A program made the position numbers and the translations under genes. Positions 16,069 through 25,006 of a stretch of DNA of 64,000 bases are shown here, piece after piece. The stretch's first letter is position 1; each line of letters opens with the position of its first letter. Location: NCBI RefSeq assembly GCF_020171785.1, contig NZ_JAIVAE010000002.1:558001-622000 (forward strand), given 5' to 3'. The notes beneath the pieces are model-generated. The model had not been told where the DNA came from. It did not search any database and saw nothing but the letters and a program-made list of their open reading frames with translations. This stretch comes from Guptibacillus hwajinpoensis (GTDB taxonomy: Bacteria > Bacillota > Bacilli > Bacillales > Guptibacillaceae).

Positions 16069-18780
16069 ATGGCAAATCATGAACTTTATAATTCCAAAGC
16101 AACATTCGATGCCAATGGTAAATCATATTCCTTCTATCGTCTTCAGGCGCTAGAAGAAGCAGGCATCGCTAAGGTAAGCAAGCTCCCTTATACGATCAAA
16201 ATCTTGCTCGAATCCGTATTACGTCAGTATGACGGTAAAGTCATTAAAGAAGAGCACATCGAAAACCTCGCTAAATGGGGAACTAGCGAGCAAAACAAAG
16301 ATATTGACGTACCATTTAAACCTTCACGCGTTATTCTTCAAGATTTTACAGGCGTGCCTGCTGTTGTTGACCTTGCGTCACTTCGTAAAGCAATGGCTGA
16401 TATCGGTGGAGACCCTGACAAAATCAATCCTGAAATCCCAGTTGATCTTGTTATTGACCACTCGGTACAGGTTGATAAATATGCATCTGAGGATGCACTT
16501 GAATTTAATATGAATAAAGAATTTGAACGTAACCTTGAGCGTTATAAGTTCCTTAAATGGGCTCAAGATGCATTTGATAACTATCGCGCCGTTCCACCAG
16601 CGACTGGAATCGTTCACCAAGTAAACTTGGAGTACGTTGCAAACGTTGTTCAAGAAAATACTGTTGATGGCGAGAATGTTGCCTATCCAGATACATTATT
16701 CGGAACTGACTCTCATACAACCATGATCAACGGTCTTGGTGTTCTAGGGTGGGGTGTAGGTGGTATTGAAGCTGAAGCTGGAATGCTTGGTCAGCCTTCT
16801 TACTTCCCGGTTCCTGAAGTAATCGGTGTGAAGCTTACTGGAGAACTTCCAAGCGGAACAACCGCAACGGATCTCGCTCTTAAAGTAACTCAGCTTCTTC
16901 GCGAGAAAAAAGTAGTAGGGAAATTTGTTGAGTTCTTCGGACCAGGGCTATCAGGCATGCCGCTTGCTGACCGTGCAACAATTTCCAATATGGCACCAGA
17001 ACAAGGTTCTACATGTAGCTTTTTCCCAGTTGATGAAGAAGCGCTTGAATACATGCGCCTAACTGGTCGCTCTGAAGAGCACATTAACCTTGTGCGTGAA
17101 TACTCCATCGCTAACGGATTATTCTACACACCAGAATCAGAAGATCCTGAATTCTCAAGCGTAGTTGAACTTGATCTTGGAACTGTAGAGCCAAGTCTTG
17201 CTGGTCCTAAGCGTCCACAAGATCTAATTCTTCTTTCTGATATGAAGAAAGAGTTCAATAAAGCAGTTGTTGCCCCACAAGGTAACCAGGGTCTAGGTAT
17301 GGATAAGAAAGAATTCGACAAGGAAGCTGTTGTTAAATTTAACGACGGAAAAGAAGTAACGATGAAAACAGGTGCAGTTGCGATCGCAGCGATTACAAGC
17401 TGTACAAATACTTCCAACCCTTCCGTTATGCTTGGTGCGGCTCTTCTTGCGAAGAAAGCTGTTGAAAAAGGATTAAAAGTTCCTGAATACGTGAAAACTA
17501 GCCTTGCTCCAGGATCAAAAGTTGTAACAGACTACCTTGATAAGTCTGGACTTATGCCTTACCTTAGAGACCTTGGTTTCCACCTAGTTGGTTATGGCTG
17601 TACAACTTGTATTGGTAACTCTGGTCCACTTAAAGAAGAGATTGAAGATGCGATTGCGAAGAGCGATCTTACGGTGACTTCTGTACTTTCAGGTAACCGT
17701 AACTTTGAAGGACGTATCCACCCACTAGTAAAAGCAAACTATCTTGCTTCACCACCGCTTGTCGTTGCTTATGCTCTTGCTGGCACAGTAGACTTTGATC
17801 TTCATTCAGATTCATTCGGTAAAGACAAAGACGGTAACGATATATTCTTGAAAGATCTATGGCCATCAGCAGAAGAAATCAAGCAAGCCGTTGCTGAAAC
17901 AGTAACACCAGAAATGTTTAAGCGTCAGTACAAAACCGTATTCGACGAAAACAAACGCTGGAACGAACTAAGCACGAGTGAAGGAGATCTTTATAACTGG
18001 GACGATGAGTCTACTTATATTCAGAACCCTCCATTCTTCGAGAATCTTTCTAAAGATCCTGAAGATATTCACGAACTTAAAGACCTTAGAGCGATCGCGA
18101 AGTTTGGCGATTCCGTTACTACGGACCACATTTCACCAGCTGGTGCGATTGCTAAAGATATGCCTGCAGGACAATATCTACAAAACAACGGCGTTCGTCC
18201 AATTGACTTTAACTCTTACGGATCACGTCGTGGTAACCACGAAGTTATGATGCGCGGTACGTTTGGTAACATTCGTATTCGTAACGAAGTAGCTCCAGGC
18301 ACTGAAGGCGGCTGGACAACATTCTGGAACACGGATGAAGTTATGCCGATTTATGATGCAGCAATGAAATACAAAGAAGAAGGTACAGGTCTAGTTGTTC
18401 TTGCTGGTAAAGACTACGGCATGGGAAGCTCACGTGACTGGGCTGCTAAAGGAACAAACCTTCTTGGAATTAAAACAGTTATTGCAGAAAGCTACGAGAG
18501 AATTCACCGTAGTAACCTTGTTCTAATGGGTGTGCTTCCACTTCAATTTAGAGATGGTGAATCTGCAGATACGTATAACCTCACTGGTAAAGAAACATTT
18601 GCCGTTGAAATCACGGAAAATGTGAAGCCACGTGATGAGATTAACGTAACGGCAACCTCTCCAGAAGGCGAAACGCAAACATTTAAAGTACTTGCTCGTT
18701 TTGATAGTGAAGTTGAAATTGACTACTATCGCCACGGCGGTATTCTTCAAATGGTTCTTCGCGATAAAATCGCAAATTAA
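16069..18780 (+). CDS. citB: Aconitate hydratase (aconitase)
   Basis: 903 aa from ATG 16069, after TGGAGGAGGGAACTAC; an in-frame ATG 57 nt upstream lacks a good site. It is an AcnA/IRP-type aconitase with [4Fe-4S] cysteines in [14 protein letters not shown] (about 442) and [12 protein letters not shown] (about 508-519). The active-site segments [19 protein letters not shown] and the swivel-domain [15 protein letters not shown] are also visible. It catalyses citrate to isocitrate in the TCA cycle; in Bacillus the apo-form also binds RNA. CcpC-type dyads precede it. Confidence 0.98.
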   Translation: MANHELYNSKATFDANGKSYSFYRLQALEEAGIAKVSKLPYTIKILLESVLRQYDGKVIKEEHIENLAKWGTSEQNKDIDVPFKPSRVILQDFTGVPAVVDLASLRKAMADIGGDPDKINPEIPVDLVIDHSVQVDKYASEDALEFNMNKEFERNLERYKFLKWAQDAFDNYRAVPPATGIVHQVNLEYVANVVQENTVDGENVAYPDTLFGTDSHTTMINGLGVLGWGVGGIEAEAGMLGQPSYFPVPEVIGVKLTGELPSGTTATDLALKVTQLLREKKVVGKFVEFFGPGLSGMPLADRATISNMAPEQGSTCSFFPVDEEALEYMRLTGRSEEHINLVREYSIANGLFYTPESEDPEFSSVVELDLGTVEPSLAGPKRPQDLILLSDMKKEFNKAVVAPQGNQGLGMDKKEFDKEAVVKFNDGKEVTMKTGAVAIAAITSCTNTSNPSVMLGAALLAKKAVEKGLKVPEYVKTSLAPGSKVVTDYLDKSGLMPYLRDLGFHLVGYGCTTCIGNSGPLKEEIEDAIAKSDLTVTSVLSGNRNFEGRIHPLVKANYLASPPLVVAYALAGTVDFDLHSDSFGKDKDGNDIFLKDLWPSAEEIKQAVAETVTPEMFKRQYKTVFDENKRWNELSTSEGDLYNWDDESTYIQNPPFFENLSKDPEDIHELKDLRAIAKFGDSVTTDHISPAGAIAKDMPAGQYLQNNGVRPIDFNSYGSRRGNHEVMMRGTFGNIRIRNEVAPGTEGGWTTFWNTDEVMPIYDAAMKYKEEGTGLVVLAGKDYGMGSSRDWAAKGTNLLGIKTVIAESYERIHRSNLVLMGVLPLQFRDGESADTYNLTGKETFAVEITENVKPRDEINVTATSPEGETQTFKVLARFDSEVEIDYYRHGGILQMVLRDKIAN

Positions 18781-18786
18781 CTTAGG

Positions 18787-18814
18787 AAGGATGGCAAATG
18801 CCATCCTTTTTTTA
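18787..18814 (+). terminator. Terminator after citB
   Basis: AAGGATGGC / GCCATCCTT stem with an AAAT loop and T7. Confidence 0.9.
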
Positions 18815-18939
18815 TTTATTACGACATTGTAAATACGAAAAATTCATTATAATAAACGAAAAAATCGGATTTTTGTAATAAGTTTCAGTAAATCGGGAAT
18901 AATGGTTTTAAAACCTGTTGAAGAGGAAAGGAGACTAAT

Positions 18940-19068
18940 ATGAGAAAGTCTAAGAAGGTTTCATTTAAAGAATTAGTGATGCAAAATAAATTGGAAATAA
19001 TGAGTGATAAGAAAGCGATTGACCGGATCGAAGATAAATTTGAACAAAAACATGCAAAAAATTTGTAA
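18940..19068 (+). CDS. FbpB-like small basic protein
   Basis: 42 aa with AAAGGAG upstream of ATG 18940. The sequence MRKSKKVSFKELVMQNK followed by DKKAIDRIEDKFEQKH matches the Fur-regulated basic protein B family. In B. subtilis FbpB assists the Fur-regulated sRNA FsrA. No clear Fur box is seen immediately upstream, so regulation by iron is not supported by sequence here. Many Bacilli carry several members. Confidence 0.7.
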   Translation: MRKSKKVSFKELVMQNKLEIMSDKKAIDRIEDKFEQKHAKNL

Positions 19069-19125
19069 ACGGGTAGATATTTCTCCTCTAGTTGCACAGC
19101 CTATAGCGTAAAGGAGGAGATTCAT

Positions 19126-19269
19126 TTGAGTAATCCAAAAAAGTTCCCTAAATCATTTAAACCTAATCACCTCGCTTCTGTGAATCCTGAAGCAGAGGGG
19201 AACAAAGGAAAACAGATGCAAACAAAAGGAAACGCTGAACCGGACTACGCCCCTCCAAAAGGGAAATAG
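19126..19269 (+). CDS. sspN: SspN, small acid-soluble spore protein N
   Basis: 47 aa, TTG start after AAAGGAGGAG. The motifs SFKPNHLASVNPEA (about residues 10-23) and GNKGKQMQTKGN (about 25-36) match SspN. It is a minor forespore SASP. In B. subtilis sspN is paired with tlp; here tlp is 1.3 kb downstream behind two other genes. No good sigma-G promoter could be picked. Confidence 0.85.
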   Translation: MSNPKKFPKSFKPNHLASVNPEAEGNKGKQMQTKGNAEPDYAPPKGK

Positions 19270-19278
19270 GCTGATGAC

Positions 19279-19310
19279 AACCAGAAAGGAGCTCTCTTTC
19301 TGGTTTATTT
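19279..19310 (+). terminator. Terminator after sspN
   Basis: AACCAGAAAG / CTTTCTGGTT stem, followed by TTATTT (imperfect T tract). Confidence 0.65.
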
Positions 19311-19406
19311 CAATTTTAACAACTTCTTTTCATTTCATGTAAAGTCGTCCTAAAGGAAAGAAAGGTCGCGAAAGCTTAGGAGACAAACGTTTTCGGGGGG
19401 AACAAT

Positions 19407-19931
19407 ATGACAATTACAGCAAGAATTGAACCAATCACAGCTAGGGGTAGTGAAGCAGAGCGAAATGAAGATCTTCTTGTGAAAGAACTTGAAATAAAAA
19501 TGCAGCAAATGGGTTATCTCGTTCCATATCGAGAAGAGTTAAATTGGGATCGGACCATTGCAAGTCTCGAGCTAGGTGAAGCACAAACTCTTCATCAACT
19601 GAAAAAAGCAGCGGCCAAAAACGATCGGGTCCTTCTCATCTATGCACGTTTATTTAAAGGGACCATTTTTCAACACCTTATTCTTCATCCTAACCAGTCA
19701 GGTATCTATCTTCCCTTTCGATTTGAAGAACCATTTGTGCTACAAGTAGAGGGTAGAAAAATATGGATTGGCTCTTCTGTAAGGCTTCTTGAGGAATTAT
19801 CTTGGCTTCAAATTAGCTTTGATCAAGGAAATCATTCGGAAAGTGTGAAAGAATACTGGCAGAATTTAATCGAGATTTCTAAAAAAAGCGTAACGTACAT
19901 GAGCCCGATTATTTTTGAAGAAGCCATTTAG
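19407..19931 (+). CDS. Conserved-looking protein of unknown function
   Basis: 174 aa, ATG 19407 after GGGGGGAAC. No family recognised. It is soluble, with no signal or membrane segment: an N-terminal helical part (EAERNEDLLVKELEIKMQQ) and a beta-rich middle (DRVLLIYARLFKGTIFQHLIL, about residues 72-92, then SGIYLPFRFEEPFVL). The C-terminal half includes WLQISFD and a helical end. Base composition matches its neighbours. It lies between sspN and a gene resembling cyclodeaminases. Confidence 0.6.
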   Translation: MTITARIEPITARGSEAERNEDLLVKELEIKMQQMGYLVPYREELNWDRTIASLELGEAQTLHQLKKAAAKNDRVLLIYARLFKGTIFQHLILHPNQSGIYLPFRFEEPFVLQVEGRKIWIGSSVRLLEELSWLQISFDQGNHSESVKEYWQNLIEISKKSVTYMSPIIFEEAI

Positions 19932-19977
19932 AAGATTTTAGTAGAAGAAGAAAGGGTATGGGTCTATAGGAGAGGTG

Positions 19978-20472
19978 ATGGAAGTGGATCATAAAGAAGA
20001 GTTAGGTAGCGACATTTACCGTATGCTTGAAGCATCTGGGCCACCTTATGGTTGTGGTACTGCATCAATTGTAGGTGGTTTTGCAGCGAGGCTTGCGGTC
20101 ATGAGTCTTACAATTTCTGATATCGAGCACGACCTACATGATGTCCCAGGATCTTTTTTCCTTATGTGTGATGAAGATGACCGCGAATTTCAATCATTCC
20201 TAGAGGAAGGTGGAAACCATTCCCCTAATGATGTGCCAATTCGATTATTAGAATGCACCTACCGACTTCTCGTTGAATTATCTTCTTATGAAGAACAAAT
20301 CCAAGAGAATGTGGCAGTCGATTATCGTATGGGCATTCGTATGTTGAAACAAGTGTTCACGGCAGCTGAGAACATACTTCTTAATAATGGCTGTTCCGCC
20401 GATGTTCGAAAAGAGATGTTATATTATGAAGGAAAACTAGAAGGGATTTTACCTAAAAGTCTCCAATCATAA
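19978..20472 (+). CDS. Small helical protein resembling the FTCD_C/cyclodeaminase fold
   Basis: About 164 aa; starts at 19975 (GTG), 19978 (ATG) and 19984 (GTG) are all possible after AGGAGAGG. The segment SGPPYGCGTASIVGGFAARLAVMSL at about residues 16-40 is reminiscent of the glycine-rich substrate loop of cyclodeaminase/cyclohydrolase proteins (SPTPGGGS...A..GA.GAAL). The rest is helical and acidic, as in that four-helix family. The usual PGGGS is degenerate (PPYGCGT), so catalytic activity is doubtful. Assignment is tentative. Confidence 0.5.
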   Translation: MEVDHKEELGSDIYRMLEASGPPYGCGTASIVGGFAARLAVMSLTISDIEHDLHDVPGSFFLMCDEDDREFQSFLEEGGNHSPNDVPIRLLECTYRLLVELSSYEEQIQENVAVDYRMGIRMLKQVFTAAENILLNNGCSADVRKEMLYYEGKLEGILPKSLQS

Positions 20473-20473
20473 G

Positions 20474-20504
20474 CGAATATCTCATGGATTAGTAAGCCAT
20501 AATA
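20474..20504 (+). promoter_or_regulatory. Sigma-G-type promoter of tlp
   Basis: -35 CGAATA (20474-20479; consensus TGAATA, one mismatch), spacing 18, -10 CATAATA (20498-20504, perfect). It lies about 50 bp before the tlp start. Confidence 0.65.
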
Positions 20505-20551
20505 AGCTCGTAATACCTTGTCATATCACTTTTAAACAAGGAGGGCTTACT

Positions 20552-20761
20552 TTGAAATCAAATCCAGATGATCGTCGAGACAACGCAGAGAAACTAAAGA
20601 ACATGGTACAAGATACGATTGAGAACATTCACGATGCAGAAGCATCTTTAGAATTTACGGATAGCGATACACAAAAAAAGGCGATAAAAGAAAAAAATCA
20701 GCGTAGAAAACAAAGTATTGAGTCAATGCGCAATGAAATCAAAGATGAATCGAAACAATAA
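20552..20761 (+). CDS. tlp: Tlp, thioredoxin-like small acid-soluble spore protein
   Basis: 69 aa, TTG start after AAGGAGGGC. The motifs NPDDRRDNAEKLKNMVQDT (about residues 4-22) and KEKNQRRKQSIESMRNEIKDE (about 45-65) are typical of Tlp, a minor forespore SASP named for a weak thioredoxin resemblance. A sigma-G promoter lies upstream and a strong terminator downstream. Upstream of yneP as in B. subtilis. Confidence 0.93.
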   Translation: MKSNPDDRRDNAEKLKNMVQDTIENIHDAEASLEFTDSDTQKKAIKEKNQRRKQSIESMRNEIKDESKQ

Positions 20762-20767
20762 GTGAGA

Positions 20768-20803
20768 GAAGGACTGAATGACTTAGAGTCATTCAGTCCT
20801 TCT
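20768..20803 (+). terminator. Terminator after tlp
   Basis: AAGGACTGAATGACT / AGTCATTCAGTCCTT 15-bp stem with a 3-nt loop. Confidence 0.88.
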
Positions 20804-20874
20804 TATTCATGCTTCATGAGTGGTTTATGCTAAAATAAGAGTGACACCACGTTGAAGTTAGGAGAGGAAATACG

Positions 20875-21315
20875 ATGTACATAGCAACTAAGTCAATAGA
20901 TGTTCGATACGCAGAAACCGATCAAATGGGGGTTGTTTATCATGCCAACTATCTTATTTGGTTTGAACTTGGCAGAACAGCTTTAATAAATGATTTAGGA
21001 TTCAGGTACGCTGATATGGAAAAAGAGGGGATTCTATCTCCGGTCATGGATATAAAAGCAAGCTACAAACGTCCAGTTCGATATGGAGATGAAGTCATCG
21101 TCAAAACCTGGGTGGATTCTTATGATGGTCTACGCGTTAATTATGGGTATGAAGTAATCAATGGAGACGGTGATATTTGCGTGACGGGTGAATCCATGCA
21201 TACGTGTGTGAAGCGAGACACGTTCCGTCCTGTATCGATTCGAAGAAAGTTTCCGGAATGGCATCAGGCGTATGAGAATGCTAAAAAACAGACTGCTTCT
21301 ACTGGAGTTGAATAA
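20875..21315 (+). CDS. yneP: YneP, 4HBT-family acyl-CoA thioesterase
   Basis: 146 aa hotdog-fold thioesterase of the YbgC/4-hydroxybenzoyl-CoA type. The signature VRYAETDQMGVVYHANYLIW at about residues 10-29 contains the conserved Asp and catalytic-loop residues. It should hydrolyse short acyl-CoA esters; the natural substrate is unknown. It overlaps yneQ by one base (TAATG), indicating coupled translation. Confidence 0.9.
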   Translation: MYIATKSIDVRYAETDQMGVVYHANYLIWFELGRTALINDLGFRYADMEKEGILSPVMDIKASYKRPVRYGDEVIVKTWVDSYDGLRVNYGYEVINGDGDICVTGESMHTCVKRDTFRPVSIRRKFPEWHQAYENAKKQTASTGVE

Positions 21316-21626
21316 TGGCTTTTGGTTTGTCGAAGGGTGAGCTTGCAGAATGGAAAGCAAAGGTTAGAAGGGGAGAAATCGCTTTATTAACTCATTTTTG
21401 GTATGATCCTCGTTTTCCGCAATTTCATTCAGTTACTAAAGCGGGATGCAGTGATAAAGAAAAGCTTGCAAAATGGGGCCAACAGTATGGTTTAAAGCGA
21501 GAATGGATGCACGAACGGGAAATGTTCCCGCATTTTGACTTGCTTGGAGACGACCAAATTCGGATTCTTGAACAAGAAGGTTTATGTTCTCACATTCAGC
21601 GATTTCGACTAAAAAAGATCTATTAA
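21315..21626 (+). CDS. yneQ: YneQ, conserved protein of unknown function
   Basis: 103 aa, its ATG overlapping the yneP stop. It begins AFGLSKGELAEWKAKVRRGE and contains LLTHFWYDPRFPQFHSVTKAGC (about residues 24-45) and the helical KLAKWGQQYGL. Name is by length, sequence features and position after yneP. No domain of known function is recognised; no membrane segment. Confidence 0.85.
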   Translation: MAFGLSKGELAEWKAKVRRGEIALLTHFWYDPRFPQFHSVTKAGCSDKEKLAKWGQQYGLKREWMHEREMFPHFDLLGDDQIRILEQEGLCSHIQRFRLKKIY

Positions 21627-21660
21627 AAAAACGCGAAAGCGAGAAGCTTTCGCGTTTTTT
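21625..21660. terminator. Bidirectional terminator between yneQ and yneR
   Basis: AAAAAACGCGAAAGC / GCTTTCGCGTTTTTT, between convergent genes. Confidence 0.92.
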
Positions 21661-21663
21661 ACA

Positions 21664-21954
21664 TCAATTTCCGTGCACAAACTGAATTTCTTCTTTATTT
21701 CGACTGAATTTAACAGTGAAATCTTGATTCTCAAAGAACCAGATGTCTTTTTGTTCTACAAAAAAGGTAATGCCTTCTTCTTCAAGCATAAGAGCAGGCT
21801 CAGTTGGCTCTTCGACAGTCATGCCAAGTGAGAATCCATCTTGTACAGTACTGCATCCACCTACGCGTACAAAAAAGCGGAGATGATCCCCTTTTTCAAG
21901 ATCCATTTCTCTTTTAAACCAGTTCATAGCCGGTTTTGTAATTGTCATTTTCAA
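21664..21954 (-). CDS. yneR: YneR, HesB/IscA-like protein
   Basis: 96 aa, TTG start at 21954, 9 nt after GGAGG; an ATG six bases further in is an alternative. Family features: MTITKPAMNWFKREMDLEKG, then HLRFFVRVGGCSTVQDGFSLG (about 25-45), and ITFFVEQKDIWFF (about 63-75). Only one Cys (about 35) is present and the C-terminal CxC is missing, so standard iron-sulfur scaffolding is unlikely. Synteny with yneP-yneQ makes this the true YneR; the gene at 1856-2140 is a paralog. Confidence 0.87.
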   Translation of the reverse strand: MKMTITKPAMNWFKREMDLEKGDHLRFFVRVGGCSTVQDGFSLGMTVEEPTEPALMLEEEGITFFVEQKDIWFFENQDFTVKFSRNKEEIQFVHGN

Positions 21955-22148
21955 GTGTCATTTCCTCCTTTGCCGAACGGCTCTACTCGTACTATTATAA
22001 AGAAGTAACGGGAACTTGCAAAAAGAAAAAGGTTATGGAACGAAAAAATGTCAATAAATCCATATCTTGAATGAAAGCATTTCGTATTTTGCGTTAATTC
22101 TTCATACAATAAGGGTATAAAAAGAATTGTAATGAGGAGGTTTTTTAA

Positions 22149-23075
22149 ATGAAAAAACAGAGAGTATGGCTGTTTTTATTCCTCATTCTTGCTGGAGGTA
22201 TTTTATTAAGTGTTAAACCAATAATGGAATACCGCAGTCAGCGTTTGAATGAAATAAAGCAAGCAGCATCCATGATGGTGATGAGTGAAGCACCAAATGA
22301 AACTGTCATTTCATCAATAGCAAATAAAAATGATCAAGCTAAAACGGATATAGAACCAGAAGTGACTGCTACCAAAGAAGAACAAAAGCCTGAGAAAGTT
22401 GAAACAGCAGTAACTGATCCAGATATTCGAATTGTAGGACTCGGTGATTCTCTCACTAAAGGTAGCGGGGATTCCACAGATCAAGGATACATCGGAAGGC
22501 TTGCAGCGAATCTTGAGCGTGATACGGATACATCGATATTAGTTGAAAATTACGCGGTTCATGGTAGACAAACTCCTAAATTATATAAAATGTTAGTAGA
22601 AAATAATGCGAAATCTTCGCTTGCAGAAGCTGATTTGATCGTCATGAGCATTGGTGGAAATGATTTAATGAAAGTTGTGAAAGAACATTTTCTAGACTTA
22701 CAGATCGATGTTTTCCAGCGTGAACAAACAAGCTATGTTGAACGACTTGATGCGATTATGAAACGTCTTCGAAGCATCAATTCTGATGCACCGATTTTGT
22801 TTATTGGCCTATATAATCCATTATTAGAGAATTTTCAATCGGTGACAGAAATTGATCAAATTGTCCAAAGGTGGAATGGCGCAAGTCAAGACACCGTAGA
22901 GAAGGATAATCGTACGACATTTGTACCGATCTATGAATTGTTTAGCTCAGTTGATGAGAATTTATTTTTTGAAGATGGATTTCATCCGAACGATCAAGGA
23001 TATGAACTCATTGCGAGACAAATTCAATATCGATTGAAGCAAGACGCTATTGTCGAAGAAATCCCTTTTGAATAG
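22149..23075 (+). CDS. Membrane-anchored GDSL/SGNH hydrolase (first of tandem pair)
   Basis: 308 aa; ATG after GAGGAGG. An N-terminal anchor (about residues 5-25) and an extracellular linker of about 70 residues rich in Glu/Lys/Thr precede an SGNH hydrolase domain. Block I is GLGDSLTKG (nucleophile Ser at about 102), block III is SIGGNDLM (about 176) and block V is FHPNDQGY (about 282, catalytic Asp/His). Lipase/esterase-type activity on the cell surface is expected. Similar in layout to B. subtilis YpmR. It is followed 62 bp later by a paralog. Confidence 0.88.
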   Translation: MKKQRVWLFLFLILAGGILLSVKPIMEYRSQRLNEIKQAASMMVMSEAPNETVISSIANKNDQAKTDIEPEVTATKEEQKPEKVETAVTDPDIRIVGLGDSLTKGSGDSTDQGYIGRLAANLERDTDTSILVENYAVHGRQTPKLYKMLVENNAKSSLAEADLIVMSIGGNDLMKVVKEHFLDLQIDVFQREQTSYVERLDAIMKRLRSINSDAPILFIGLYNPLLENFQSVTEIDQIVQRWNGASQDTVEKDNRTTFVPIYELFSSVDENLFFEDGFHPNDQGYELIARQIQYRLKQDAIVEEIPFE

Positions 23076-23137
23076 CACATGTACGAGATAAGCTCCTTTT
23101 GATAGAATAGTAGTAACAATGGATAGAGAAAAGGAAA

Positions 23138-23968
23138 ATGACAATGAAGCGATGGATGAAATGGTTGTTGATCACCCTGATTCTTTTAATTTTTAGTGGG
23201 GCAGGGACGTTCACCTATTTTTATTTCTACACGGATTCACACTCTGAACAAACGAATTCACTCCCACTTAGTGATAAAATACAGGAAGCGTTTCAAGAGG
23301 AACCGGATCTTGACGAGCCAAAAGAAATTCGAATTATAGGACTTGGAGACTCTTTAACAAAAGGAGTTGGAGACCAGGCAAAAGAAGGATACATTGGCTA
23401 TGTAAGTGATAAGTATTTTGAAAAGGATCAAGATGCAACTGTCACGCTAAATAATTATGCCATTACAGGAAGTGAAACAGAGGATCTATTAAAACGGCTT
23501 GAACAAGAATCTGTACGTAATGGGGTTCAAAAGGCTGATTATATCTTTTTAACGATCGGTGGAAATGATCTTTTCGGTGTTGTGAAAAATCACTTTATGA
23601 ATTTGGATCAGCAGTTTTTCACTCTTCAAAAGAAAATCTACCTAGAAAACCTGACGACTATTTTAGCTACTATACGTAACCTTAATCCCGATGCGCCAAT
23701 TTATTTTACGGGTTTATTCAATCCCTTTTCGAAAGCATTTGGGGATATTCCTGAAATGAATGAAATTGTGGATGATTGGAATCAAGTAAGTCGCTCAACG
23801 GTTTCAGATACAACTGATGCAACGTTTGTACCTGTTGCTGATTTGTTTCTTGAAAGTGAGGAGAACTTACTTTATGAAGATGCTTTCCATCCTAATGATG
23901 AGGGTTATCATTTGATGGGAGATCGAATCGTATCGTATTTAAAAGAAAATAACGTAGCAAATCGATAA
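23138..23968 (+). CDS. Membrane-anchored GDSL/SGNH hydrolase (second of tandem pair)
   Basis: 276 aa. An N-terminal membrane segment (about residues 8-28) is followed by a shorter linker than its neighbour. The SGNH blocks are GLGDSLTKG (about 68-76), TIGGNDLFG (about 142-150) and FHPNDEGYH (about 250). Clear homology with the preceding gene, sharing (E)IRI.GLGDSLTKG.GD and the N.YA..G segment, points to tandem duplication. It is 16 bp upstream of a uracil-DNA-glycosylase-like gene. Substrate unknown. Confidence 0.88.
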   Translation: MTMKRWMKWLLITLILLIFSGAGTFTYFYFYTDSHSEQTNSLPLSDKIQEAFQEEPDLDEPKEIRIIGLGDSLTKGVGDQAKEGYIGYVSDKYFEKDQDATVTLNNYAITGSETEDLLKRLEQESVRNGVQKADYIFLTIGGNDLFGVVKNHFMNLDQQFFTLQKKIYLENLTTILATIRNLNPDAPIYFTGLFNPFSKAFGDIPEMNEIVDDWNQVSRSTVSDTTDATFVPVADLFLESEENLLYEDAFHPNDEGYHLMGDRIVSYLKENNVANR

Positions 23969-23984
23969 AGGCAGGGAATGGTTT

Positions 23985-24638
23985 ATGGATACACCAGAAA
24001 AATTTGAACGGCAATATCAAGCACTTGCAAAAAATTACGAAGTGCCAGAAGTCATCTCATCGAAAACAAAGCTTGTTTTTATATTAGAATCTCCACACGT
24101 AGCGGAAGTGAAAAACGGCGTACCCGTTGCTGGTCCTTCAGGTGCAACGATGTCAAAGAAGCTTTTTGGGCCGGAGTATGCAAAGCCTCTTGGACTATTA
24201 TTGAAAAAGCACCGAGAAGAAGAGTTGGAAAGACCTTCTCTTGATGTAGTCGGTTTGCTAAATGTGTGTAATATACCAATGCAAGGTAAACCTTATGCAT
24301 CTGAAGATCTAGAAAGCAACCGTGAGTTACTAGATTGTCTGGGTACAATTCGAACATCTGCAAAGAAAACGCCTTTTAAAGATGAAGCGTTAATTAAGGT
24401 GAATGAACTTCTTTTAACAAAATTCAAAAACCGTTTGATGGAACTGATCGATCGAGAACTGACGCTCGTCCCCTGTGGACGATTTGCTCAAAAGTATTTT
24501 GAACTCGCAAATGTATCGAGTGATAAATGGACGATCGTGCAGGACGTTCCTCATCCTAGCTATAATTCTTGGAGTCGTGAGCGTTATCAGGAGCCTGTCA
24601 ATAGGGTAGTTGATGCGTTTAATTGTCATAAAATATAA
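23985..24638 (+). CDS. Uracil-DNA glycosylase-like superfamily protein
   Basis: 217 aa soluble protein. Two segments resemble the UDG fold. One is FILESPHVAEVKNGVPVAGP followed by SG (about residues 28-49), like the family-4/5 motif GEAPG..ED..G.PFVG..G. The other is a C-terminal VPHPSYNSW (about 186-194), like the HPS loop of UDGs. Between them are a hydrophobic strand DVVGLLNVCNIP and LTLVPCGRFAQKYF. The catalytic Asp or Asn position is changed, so DNA glycosylase activity is not certain. It may be one of the UDG-like proteins of unknown role. Confidence 0.6.
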   Translation: MDTPEKFERQYQALAKNYEVPEVISSKTKLVFILESPHVAEVKNGVPVAGPSGATMSKKLFGPEYAKPLGLLLKKHREEELERPSLDVVGLLNVCNIPMQGKPYASEDLESNRELLDCLGTIRTSAKKTPFKDEALIKVNELLLTKFKNRLMELIDRELTLVPCGRFAQKYFELANVSSDKWTIVQDVPHPSYNSWSRERYQEPVNRVVDAFNCHKI

Positions 24639-24658
24639 GCATGTTTATTGATTAGATC

Positions 24659-24692
24659 GAAAAGCCCCATTGGAATTCCAATGGGGCTTTTT
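24659..24692 (+). terminator. Terminator after the UDG-like gene
   Basis: AAAGCCCCATTGGAA / TTCCAATGGGGCTTT perfect palindromic stem plus T tract. Confidence 0.92.
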
Positions 24693-24773
24693 CTATGAAG
24701 TAAGAGAGCGCATAGAGCGAATGCATAAATATTGGCTCCGTTGTAATATAAATGTAATGAAAGGAGGGTTGAC

Positions 24774-24914
24774 ATGATGAAGAAATGGGCAGCATTACTT
24801 CTCGTCTCATTGGTATTCATGAGTGGATATGCGATCACCCCTCATCATTCGTCTGACATGATTCAAGCATCATCATATGTTGTTCAAGATGAAGATCTAC
24901 CTTATTGTCATTAA
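24774..24914 (+). CDS. Exported 46-aa peptide with PapR-like C-terminus (candidate signalling prepeptide)
   Basis: 46 aa from ATG 24774 (45 from ATG 24777), after AAAGGAGGG. It has a Lys-Lys start and hydrophobic signal sequence (WAALLLVSLVFMSGYA, about residues 5-20), then a short polar part ending QDEDLPYCH. B. cereus PapR has 48 residues with the same layout and ends in a pheromone containing DLPFE; here the end reads DLPY. A PlcR-like regulator is encoded 190 bp away, convergently. Pheromone function is inference. A CTATG-N13-CATAG inverted repeat (24693-24715) precedes it. Confidence 0.65.
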   Translation: MMKKWAALLLVSLVFMSGYAITPHHSSDMIQASSYVVQDEDLPYCH

Positions 24915-25006
24915 TTAATGAAAAGGGTCTGTCGTGTGTCTGCACCTTTCCAATTTATATTAAACCGAATGAATAGTCCATGATCTTTATGAAAGGAGGA
25001 CATGCT

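Noticed and set aside
24693-24715. PlcR-box-like inverted repeat before the exported peptide gene
   Set aside because: TATG and CATA half-sites are there, but the spacing is larger than in the 16-nt PlcR box and the inner T is missing. Kept only as a candidate operator of unknown type.
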